This document shows positions 15,001-18,859 of a stretch of DNA of 64,000 bases, piece after piece; position 1 is the stretch's first letter; every line of letters starts with the position of its first letter. Below the pieces are notes generated by a model. That model saw only the letters and a program-made list of their open reading frames with translations, did not search any database and was not told the DNA's origin. This DNA comes from an uncultured Akkermansia sp. (GTDB lineage: Bacteria; Verrucomicrobiota; Verrucomicrobiia; Verrucomicrobiales; Akkermansiaceae). The stretch lies in the NCBI GenBank assembly GCA_947631435.1, contig CANRLM010000001.1, positions 50,178 to 114,177 of the forward strand, written 5' to 3'. The translations under genes were made by a program, and so were the position numbers.

Positions 15001-16075
15001 GATGGCGGTGTCTGAGTACTACGCCGAGAACAAGAGCATCTACACGATACTGGGCATGGTGCCCGTCATCGAGAACATCGACCGCGCCTACGCGGCGGCG
15101 GCCGGCAGCTCGGTGGCGACCCTGGGCAGCGGCGCTCTGCAGGACGCCCGGCGGCAGGTGGAGAGCATGCGCAACCGCGCGATGATGGGCGGCGACGCCG
15201 GGGCTAACGCCGATCCCGGCGCCTTCCGGGTGCACGCCTGGGTGAACGCGGACTCCGGCTACCACAAGCTGGATGCCGACGGCTGGGCGCCCGGGTACAC
15301 GCTCAACGGCTGGGGCGGCACGCTCGGCGCATCGGTGGAGCTGAGCGCGCGCAGCACGGCGGGTCTCGCCCTCTCGGCGATGTACAACGACCTCAAGACG
15401 GAGTCTGCGGACAACGGCAAGGGCGACATGGACTTCACGTACCTGAGCGCCTTCTACCACACGCAGCACGGAGCCTGGAGCCACACGCTCGTCGGCACCG
15501 TCGGCACGGCGGATATTTCTCTGGACCGCACGGTGGTTTACGGCGTGGGAGGCTCGTACAGGACGCACGGCGACACGGACGGACTCTCGGCGGCGCTGCT
15601 CTACGAGGTGGCCTACACGAAGATGCTGAACGAGACGGGGACGCGTGCGATCCAGCCGTTGTTCAACGTGCAGTTCAGGTACGCGCAGATCAACGGCTAC
15701 GATGAGACGGGCAGCGATGCCGGGTTGCACGTGGACGACGTGACGGCGAGCGTGGTGACATTCGGCGCGGGCGCACGCTTCCAGACTGTGCTGAACGAGA
15801 ACGTATTCGGGCGCAGCTCGGTGTTTGAGGCGCGAGCGCTGGTGAAGGTGGATGCCGGGGACGGCGCGGGGACGGCGACGAATACCCTGCTGCACGGCGA
15901 CGTGAGCCAGGAGGTGGAGAGCGCGGATCCCGGGCCGATCGGCCTGGAGCTCGGCGCGGGCTTCACGCTCCCGGTCGGTTCGCACGGCGGCACCTTCTTC
16001 ATCGACGCGTCGGTCGAATTCCGCGCTCGGTACACCAATATGAACGCCAGCGCAGGGTACAGGATCAGCTTCTGA
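2..16075 (+). CDS. Giant autotransporter with beta-strand-repeat passenger and C-terminal beta-barrel; 5'-partial, open to left window edge
   Basis: Frame is open from nt 2 (IEENATIYQASGGN-M...) so the listed ATG at 44 is internal; no signal peptide in window. Passenger rich in LTKKGAG/LTLGG/SGTGTL motifs; ends HAWVNADSGYHKLDADGW...NGWGGTLGASVEL...ALSAMYNDLK...ASAGYRISF*. Confidence 0.9.
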   Translation: MEENATIYQASGGNMRLTGILSFAKEGLTLTKKGAGALTFVQTAFSAVTSGSGHYGGTIDVQEGTLRFNFGEHNQTGQTNEDDLTGVTVKLAGGTDLIAMSQMASSYEITALEDSDVDGTVERYVHGPDNGDYGNARLKIMLGDGKTATSSANISGKGSSDARLDIEMAGAGTQKITGAFKGANIVISQGTLVLGSESNAVAATGGVSFGNSLDTTGTLVFANTSNSVKGEISGGIGNGLQLTFSSENGESKAALSAGALSGAWTFHKEGFGEDGARNNLTDADKLALTLTGVAGEGDAVYGGSLKGVDSITMNVSGITCAKRQQFEQSFTGSKVDVQSGTLLLSGESNTAKELEVGGVLRLSGAMTAGKITGTGTLSGGKSGKKAANIRLTLTGEGSTFTGTVSGLSEHYLDLLVDTSEANDTHTFGGTNAMSFGAVSIDSGTLNFTNTSQDGGVKITGALTVGNGTDDIKNDASGIDSTMNFGKGSVDGALTVNSDAQLNVSGGVTITGLATVSGAISITNGTGSADAQLTLNGGLTGTGSIGKGTAGSNGKLTLGGKATQSFTGSITDVDITVSGSGQTLTDVSGGKITVAAGGSITLGGTKAQLTGADVQGTLKFAGSGNTLAGGAAFSMNGQGSIELAGTGDELKVTGGMSAAGGSITGSGKLTVDTAGVGGNGLSSGVNFGTNLNIVKSGAGKQSFSANLDNHSGSIDVQAGELAFGGNVNQSGAVTVGSGATLHFSGTNSSVVLGEVNGGSSAPTGGYAGTVVFDGTKLTMGEGQHSYLSGLQITNKDANVGWTLAGDVTLGGLTVAAADKLTIGGKGELTLDGELDLGNTDLVVELKDGFTVKRGDKFSYKAGTDGRLVLDASGLTPPVHITEVFQGSWKGQEVGLHGNVFYYDYKEPLGEGHTDDAEYFERVNVKAGAQFWLKESYTQTDVDGEGDPITAGEVHIAGKGYTNVGGGFKTNVGEEEKQYLPYGALRLDDGVSLTGGSLVLDANAAVFVSEGKGTIAAEVKGATQAGEDKLEKLTKYGDGKLVITGAVSGLGGIATADADSVITEDGNGYGGTLSLTGTLNVGTADFAFATEGSGETKSRIEVKGGLSGSAGITKDGAGTLELDGGAGSLAATGKLSIGGGTVELKGASAFSEVAVGVGTNLQVDANATVGAISGAGSIGSLEAGTGTLTLNGESRTFEFSGTIGSAGDKLAKLDVNNAGQTLSGTMYLGELSVRKALTLKGAAGGSTIDNLNIEGATLTLGAAGEGTFGLSVGALNGTGAIVSGGQAVAMSITGTEGSYAGTMDGVMSFTVNGGAGQTLTNGALGRTDFAVRATGALTLAAAAVTVDELSVEGSLTVGGTEGDAALSATKLSGSGTIAAGSGEGKVQLTLTNGGNATFGGTLENIGSITLTGGRQTLTQAYAAGTITVGPDVAGAAAATLVMDGAVTTTGAVDVRSNGTLALNNASNKLGNLSLEGTLIVGETAAASGAQLELQSITGSGTFRGTGTLTLKSEGGSGTPDFSGTLGNGDLHLVKDGTYTQTLTGAVNVADTTVKGGTLQFGTASNRGQSLSLGALTVGDGATVARVDVYSSGSKSIPSMTINAGSEVVFHGAASLERLGAALAHGEGALTLQDMGTRELTEQSGDLWHFLDKANKADGSNRLGAVRLRSSGSESRTTLVLKGEPGAGNYGLTNVGDYYVENNATLMVGDSLWLSANAGEGKKATLHLSGNGSGATVEGYTVGETAAVMDAALYVYSEAAKPTTAWGIVAEADTAIDIAGGEEAALTLTGTLSGTATEGANAGKAFTITKKGEGDLVLGGGFGTAEGSAGRLNVAAGTLQLAFADNGEGRTADALASYAVQLSGSGTLEVTATDAEGYTVKYLEGTTSGTVAAAPGAKLSIDFDGQRFDGAADEAFASGGAELTADVAGLAQLTKKGAGRQTIHGAYDGGSLLVQGGTLALDGAEEGESFTLSGTLNVQKVAGETTAELQLTGDGEKSIAGAVTVSGGGSATLSGNGEKTLGGTVSVSGAGSALTVEGPTSIAGAVTVSGGSARLGTAGETLSLAAGTASVSNGGTLTLATGDVQGRAAAEGGARSLGITVDGAGSKLAIAPVNETFNAAEDDIDVRLTNGGGIDLSGATLSDTVEQRTQEVHLKSITADAETAGIMSFGGAVAEGGEQTIHVGTLTGSMKFGEGGALGARQELHLEEITNGANAVMTVQTEEGGRVYLDHIVQEAGAGSLTAEGAGARDALHVHMHSVAAGEDPLQRGFHKTGAGDFSLGSRLTVDRGSNLFMTYQGGLGFAGGVDALDGVLGDDQISIEQGVTLRYEKEIYEGEGSVGGGKLQLSETLFEKFGENQLIIYLKEIWEHSKDQLSSGFDLGITSETASEESLAKFKDIITFPLWTGDNEKWHLRWEKDQEHEYYHLLLSVTGEIEFTAPEWDSAWGIAGLNGSPATAAMESHAWNGTEASGDVFNLSGSGTGFASHSVELGRYDGNGDGSPDYQMGWQNLIRLTQGVATTTEDAKNATVLGGFLINSEEQLGRGWEGSSYIEYLYDGEAEKNHLHLLVGGASCTVQSEEGRRAYYGGTSHIQLDAASGERQSGAEGAVDYIVGGNHVNNSTFSFIGDSYITVFKGTVLGGIVGGSTLTSGTASAEYDAFFGNTHIFIYDLLSRVTGSDGQEVRPGLSDGSAATTGDDTYFAAIVGGNAWVDSVGVGEQKEVRPKFRGNTNITINLRDTQYKGVDDPQTEEKDERVEVATAAPEGGTFDKEIVGANYTAPGATTDEGVERSSIFTGDTNIVITAKTADRQQGGVLMGSGHVFTRAINGASRREASGGGATEFTGNTHITINGGYYQNAIVGGMWFAESAAGEHTMSFTGDTNIELQSGRFWRVVGGSYTLGGATGAQETTTGDTHVTIDGEGIIFSSAHGPGGEAGSQEAMGILVGGDFYRSDAGDSNVREGATNLNILRGTYEDIHIVGGDYANYTNVGEAAGGDGIPSAKTGDVNLTIGWDMTEEGLAEDVIRARGEKNGQIGITGVVVGGSYLTDDGKGGNMEVGNVTLNIHGGKIAKETAFGHVHSELAVLGGSMLVDQTTGGGHAMTVGETRITIDGAAEITGHVVGGSYVSNHEHAEAGDGHETNSLTSGNIELNLNGGTITGSVIGGHYSEVATHSDILAVGDIAISVDGAIIDGDIIGGNWRATSVGRTGDNTNDKGTISLALTSGELTGDVYAAGWHENIMEGTPDEAHPALNSMTQKTEVRLGQGFRFTGEGEQTLSGGYRKAEYGTGRDTSRVQQASLVIDGERNDLENVTLQDFNEITNDGDVAAKALVLSHDVQELGTFTKKGEGVLAVESVSGARVAGRERLFDGVLDIAQGRMEVRGAMTLGGGLQFDLTGNGNGRTEDTAYLRVLGGLEFAGRFGEYGDDKISLWLGDDLTGLEAGDYYLVTGITTAEFKTDNIREYFNLAEATEGHEKSVDEVLKAWTAAHADDENDYEARLVRKGNSLVLSLSTTTPDMWVWQGDQGESGGNMTWSNNDTSASENWKHDEEDKGTVGQAPDVYFKGSGQGEVTVNDKVTPGNVHVEGDYTFSGEGSIHLQGNETTGEGGTLYVEDGRVELKTENNSIPKVELQGGSLVLSSDSAVGADTDVSMQGGALAIEERHTENTGDGTLYMQERKNDLLNEQVSLGTNMALQLQVGKTYAQFVQHLENRGQSVAAEGYENPTDKDPTKGITVGGAETAPGAKPAGLEKVNALTGALHYGVDKTGRFGLTVEWQETAQDAQYAGAVNVREGNLTYRMNGGSAKLTGDIRVGEGATLSLQATGGALEMTTAFLDGDPMDAEVMQALGEEFDARRRVEIGAEGDGGSYTVSADNSGFTGVIALVGDGAADAVQLVNASAVSGATIDLELAGRAMVFGGTEEGTEVAVRRLNVSGVNLVGGYARGAADANKQVTLTSAEGLTGDGVLANAWGQKSGQKLDFAHTYRGSMAQFRGTVVAGLATDGGAGKARIASYAATPAAANDAPAAASSSSWTLDLTDVNEKGAVTYDFNMAGTGTITLRTADDVVLRGRIGDGELGETLSFVSAADDGAHTITLQAANTAAKLDTGDDRFVLDGAQATWGGGTLTGAGELRLKKGALLGAMQKEKRNGGVRLVVEATGVVDAGGTGGEQFDDITVYGSAKVAKEGDAGATAKIGRLKGVGGNLNVGEGKTTMRLVFDDRSITGAEPAEGSDALIEFADGGQGHKLTVQQSADGKSGFVLDFTNKALLDILEKHRVTDARTWLNVTNGELAFAGVAAGEDPNLRLFTSTEGNAELLTSLGFNFRGVTGGSIVLNGSSMDVYLVLDKDREEAGQHSSVSTGAGDEYFQRLQDAKAVVVDEDTTFTLNFAEGGATEANLNNLVGLEGAVLNVTDGRKTKTDAEGNRVDVTVNLVNVAQEEVDTTGFGPGQEQIADDEGHTVNADKGDGFDVRGVDTIFEGTIKSDEEGVNFVKDGAGRLTLGSETKEGGIRVQGDLTLAGGAITVQGGSNNTLGSLAFGYGKDKGEGIIFTNGTKTTTGGISETTVTDEKGATTTYGGGIRIEEESQLVVDSHAAKGPDGVTRGSALKDTKISGDGTGTLEVTGSAVAGTGEGATARGTEFRMDGAGAGLADVNLKVTGGGHAELAGGATMENGQVSVAGTAKDANGDAVPDSGSKLTLSTGSAFAGEGNITITDGGQVELNGGSIGRGTSKEGALKGDIVLEGEGSALRVTTRGGTFNVAGKASIGSGAKLALGGDNDHYLGGLSGSGQLFGGDGMPSTLHITDKIDGTFTGTLDGWGTLDVQGGGHVSLQDVTGSDTWTATVQRDGRLTLDPASKDVKLGEVRLYGGSELVLGYHADGGSLDTTLVMDDREKGDRSTLIIELNDSPEGDRITLEKLKMEAGTEAKLDISLSGLGSSHFDGRLQQDADGTWFIGLNESAENKWLTSGMHKNVRAGANLMWDVDSGKSKAGLYVRGEGSGGDLYTLAMAVSEYYAENKSIYTILGMVPVIENIDRAYAAAAGSSVATLGSGALQDARRQVESMRNRAMMGGDAGANADPGAFRVHAWVNADSGYHKLDADGWAPGYTLNGWGGTLGASVELSARSTAGLALSAMYNDLKTESADNGKGDMDFTYLSAFYHTQHGAWSHTLVGTVGTADISLDRTVVYGVGGSYRTHGDTDGLSAALLYEVAYTKMLNETGTRAIQPLFNVQFRYAQINGYDETGSDAGLHVDDVTASVVTFGAGARFQTVLNENVFGRSSVFEARALVKVDAGDGAGTATNTLLHGDVSQEVESADPGPIGLELGAGFTLPVGSHGGTFFIDASVEFRARYTNMNASAGYRISF
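7822..9700 (+). repeat. Distinct internal repeat module: ~14 units of (I/V)VGGxY...(F)TG(D/N)T(N/H)I(T)I
   Basis: Translation shows IVGGNHVNNSTFSFIGDSYITVF, IVGGST..FFGNTHIFIY, IVGGNAW..FRGNTNITIN, VVGGSYTLGG..TTGDTHVTIDG, VVGGSYLTDD..VGNVTLNIHGG, VIGGHYSEV..VGDIAISVDGA, IIGGNW etc. Confidence 0.8.
15050..16075 (+). other. Autotransporter beta-barrel domain of giant 1
   Basis: SMRNRAMMGG...FRVHAWVNADSGYHKLDADGWAPGYTLNGWGGTLGAS...GLALSAMYNDLK...SAGYRISF, terminal Phe; colinear with barrel regions of giants 2 and 3. Confidence 0.85.
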
Positions 16076-16085
16076 CGGGAGAGCG

Positions 16086-16175
16086 GAGGACGAAGAATCG
16101 GATTCGCGCGTTTACTCGCGTCTCTGCGGAGCTTCGGCGCAGCCGAATTTGATACTTCGTGCCTCGCCCTTCTTT
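16086..16175. repeat. Intergenic palindromic repeat R1, copy a
   Basis: GGACGAAGAATCGGATTCGCGCGTTTACTCGCGTCTCTGCGGAGCTTCGGCGCAGCCGAATTTGATACTTCGTGCC. Confidence 0.75.
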
Positions 16176-16181
16176 TACGCC

Positions 16182-16210
16182 TTGACTCTGCGGGGGGAGG
16201 GGCTTACAAT
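16182..16210 (+). promoter_or_regulatory. Predicted sigma70-like promoter of htpG: TTGACT-17 nt-TACAAT
   Basis: TTGACT 16182-16187, TACAAT 16205-16210; ATG at 16222, so predicted 5' leader is only a few nt. Confidence 0.65.
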
Positions 16211-16221
16211 CGAGCAGGATT

Positions 16222-18054
16222 ATGGAAAAACAAGCATTTCAGACGGAGGTGCGGCAGCTGCTTGACATCGTGATACACGCGTTTTACAGCGACCGCGAAG
16301 TTTTTGTGCGCGAGCTGATTTCCAACGCGTCGGACGCTTCTGAGAAATTGAGGCTCAAGCAACTGACGGGGGCGGCGATCTACCAGCCCGAGCGCGAGCT
16401 GCGGCTGAGCATCACCACCGACGAAGAAAAGCACACGCTGACGATTGCCGACGCCGGCATCGGCATGACCCGCGAGGAGGTCGTGGAGTTCCTCGGCACC
16501 ATCGCCCACTCGGGCACGAAGAAATTCCTGGAAATGGCCAGGGAGACGAAGGGGGACACGCAGAACCTCATCGGGCAGTTCGGCGTGGGGTTTTACAGCG
16601 TGTTCATGGCGGCGGAGGAGGTGGAAGTGACCACGCGCTCCTGGGAGCCGGACGCCGTGCCGGTGCGCTGGGTGAGCAACGGGGAAGAGGGCTACTCTCT
16701 GGATGAGGCGCCGGAGGATACACCCCGCGGCACGAGCATCCTCATCCACCTCAAGGAGGACGCGCAGGAATTCGCCAAGCCGAACCGCCTGCGCTACATC
16801 GTCGAAAAATACAGCAACTTCATCGGCTTCCCCATCGACTTCAACGGCGAGCACCTCAACACCGTGCAGGCCATCTGGATGAAGAATAAAAAGGACGTGA
16901 GCGAGGAGGATTATGAGGCGTTCTACAAATTCATCGCGCACACGGATTCTGCGCCGCTCACGCACATGCACTTCAACGCGGATGCGCCCATCGTGCTGAA
17001 TTCCGTGCTCTTTGTGCCGACGGACAACCCGGAGAGTCTGGGGTTCGGGCGCTGCGAGCCGAATGTGGCGCTGTACTGCCACAAGGTGCTCATCGACAGC
17101 AAGCCGGAGAATCTGCTGCCGGAGTGGCTGCGCTTTCTCTCCGGCGTGGTGGACAGCGAGGACCTGCCGCTGAACATCTCGCGCGAGATGCTGCAGGACA
17201 ACTCACTGCTGCGCCGCATCGCCGGCACCATCACCAAACGCTTCATCAAGCACCTGGAGGATCTCGCGAAGGATCACGTCGAGAAGTACGAGACCTTCTG
17301 GAAGCAGTTCAACCGCTTCATCAAGGAAGGGATTGTCACCTCCTGGGAGCACAAGGATGCGCTGGGCAAGCTGCTGCGCTTCGAATCCACCTTCACCGAG
17401 CCGGGGAAGCTGACATCCTTTGCGGATTACATCGGGCGCATGAAGGAAAATCAGAAGGATATCTACGTGCTTTTCGGGGCTTCCCGGGCGCAGTTGGAGA
17501 GCTCTCCCTACCTCGACCCGCTGAAGGCGCGGGGATTTGAGGTGATCTTCCTGACGGACGGCGGGGATCAATTTGTGGTGGACAGCCTGATGAAGGTGGA
17601 GGAGAAGGAAATCAAATCCGCCTCCCGGGCCAACCTGGACTTGCCGCCGCTGGAAGATCAGCCCGACACACCGGGGCTGGACGAAGAGCAGGCGAAGAAA
17701 CTCACCGACTGGCTGGCGGAGGTTTACAAGGACAAGCTCGGCAAGATCAGCGCCGGCGACCGCGTGACCACCGCGCCCGCCGTGGCCCTGCAGGACGAGC
17801 ACGACCTCTCCCCGGACGTGAAGGCGTACCTGAAGGCGATGGGGCAGACGGTGCCGGAGACGCACCCGCTGGTGGAATTCAACCCGCACCACCCGCTGGT
17901 GATCAAGCTGGCGGAGCTGCAGGGGAAGGATGAAGAACTCTCCAAATTGCTGGCGGATCAGATCATCGACACGGCTCTGCTGCGCGCGGGATTCCTGGAT
18001 GACCCATCCCGGCTGGCCCGCACCACCGAAGCCCTGATGGAAAAACTGCTGTGA
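16222..18054 (+). CDS. htpG: Hsp90-family chaperone HtpG
   Basis: MEKQAFQTEVRQLLDIVIHAFYSDREVFVRELISNASDASEKLR...IADAGIGMTREEVVEFLGTIAHSGTKKF...GQFGVGFYSVFM; classic HtpG ATPase motifs. Confidence 0.97.
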   Translation: MEKQAFQTEVRQLLDIVIHAFYSDREVFVRELISNASDASEKLRLKQLTGAAIYQPERELRLSITTDEEKHTLTIADAGIGMTREEVVEFLGTIAHSGTKKFLEMARETKGDTQNLIGQFGVGFYSVFMAAEEVEVTTRSWEPDAVPVRWVSNGEEGYSLDEAPEDTPRGTSILIHLKEDAQEFAKPNRLRYIVEKYSNFIGFPIDFNGEHLNTVQAIWMKNKKDVSEEDYEAFYKFIAHTDSAPLTHMHFNADAPIVLNSVLFVPTDNPESLGFGRCEPNVALYCHKVLIDSKPENLLPEWLRFLSGVVDSEDLPLNISREMLQDNSLLRRIAGTITKRFIKHLEDLAKDHVEKYETFWKQFNRFIKEGIVTSWEHKDALGKLLRFESTFTEPGKLTSFADYIGRMKENQKDIYVLFGASRAQLESSPYLDPLKARGFEVIFLTDGGDQFVVDSLMKVEEKEIKSASRANLDLPPLEDQPDTPGLDEEQAKKLTDWLAEVYKDKLGKISAGDRVTTAPAVALQDEHDLSPDVKAYLKAMGQTVPETHPLVEFNPHHPLVIKLAELQGKDEELSKLLADQIIDTALLRAGFLDDPSRLARTTEALMEKLL

Positions 18055-18097
18055 TGGGGAGAAGACAGATAACCAAAACAACAAACTCAGACTAACT

Positions 18098-18412
18098 ATG
18101 AAAGATTCCTGCAAAATAACCGATGAGATGCTTCCGGACGAGAAAATTTACGATCTCGCCGATTTTTTCAAGGTGTTCGGCGACAGCTCGCGCCTGAGAG
18201 TCCTTTGGCTGCTGCACCGCAATGAGCTGTGCGTCACCCACATCGCGGAACAACTGGGCATGTCAACCCCCTCGATTTCGCACCAACTCAAGATATTGAG
18301 ACAAAGCCACCTGGTGCGGATCCGCCGCGTGGGGAAGAACACGTACTACTCCCTGGCGGACGACCACGTGCAGAAGATCCTCGAGCTCGGGCTGGAACAC
18401 GTGGAAGAATAA
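18098..18412 (+). CDS. ArsR/SmtB-family winged-helix metalloregulator
   Basis: FKVFGDSSRLRVLWLLHRNELCVTHIAEQLGMSTPSISHQLKILRQSHLVRIRRVGKNTYYSL; C-terminal DDHVQKILELGLEHVEE fits the SmtB/CzrA alpha-5 metal-site pattern DxHx10HxxE. Confidence 0.9.
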   Translation: MKDSCKITDEMLPDEKIYDLADFFKVFGDSSRLRVLWLLHRNELCVTHIAEQLGMSTPSISHQLKILRQSHLVRIRRVGKNTYYSLADDHVQKILELGLEHVEE

Positions 18413-18658
18413 AGAGAGGCGCGAAGCATTGAACCGGCGCGCCTGTGCGCGTTCCTGCGGAGCCACAGCGGGGCCGAATTTCACACTTCGTCCTTCGAAT
18501 ACGTCTCGTTCATCGGCAAACGCATTTTGTGATGCGGTTGCGCGGTGTCTGAGCCTTGCGTACTTGTCGCGATAACTCTCTGCGAGCTCTCGTATGATTT
18601 CTTTTTTCACGGCTTTTTGGGGTATTTTTTCGGCGTCCTGAATGATGAGGTAACGCAT
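18263..18658 (-). CDS. Candidate small protein MRYLIIQDAEKIPQKAVKKEIIRELAESYRDKYARLRHR..., running into repeat R1 and overlapping the 3' end of the arsR-like gene antisense
   Basis: ORF with plausible N-terminal composition; DNA of its start recurs at 63928-63992. Downstream half is repeat-derived, so possibly a remnant. Confidence 0.3.
   Translation of the reverse strand: MRYLIIQDAEKIPQKAVKKEIIRELAESYRDKYARLRHRATASQNAFADERDVFEGRSVKFGPAVAPQERAQARRFNASRLSLFFHVFQPELEDLLHVVVRQGVVRVLPHAADPHQVALSQYLELVRNRGG
18415..18500. repeat. R1, copy b
   Basis: GCGAAGCATTGAACCGGCGCGCCTGTGCGCGTTCCTGCGGAGCCACAGCGGGGCCGAATTTCACACTTCGTCCTTCG. Confidence 0.75.
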
Positions 18659-18859
18659 AAAGACCTCCCCGCCAATATCAACCTTAAGCCACAAACAGCA
18701 CCATGGAAAAATATCCCGTAAAACCTACCCCGTCGCCTTGCGGGAGCAGGGGCGTCGCCGTCCGGACGGAGCCGCTGCCAAACTCCTGCAAATCGTTGAG
18801 CGCACACCGGAAGCCGTCTTGAGCTGACCTGTCTTTCCTCCCCTCTCCCCGCGCTTCCT

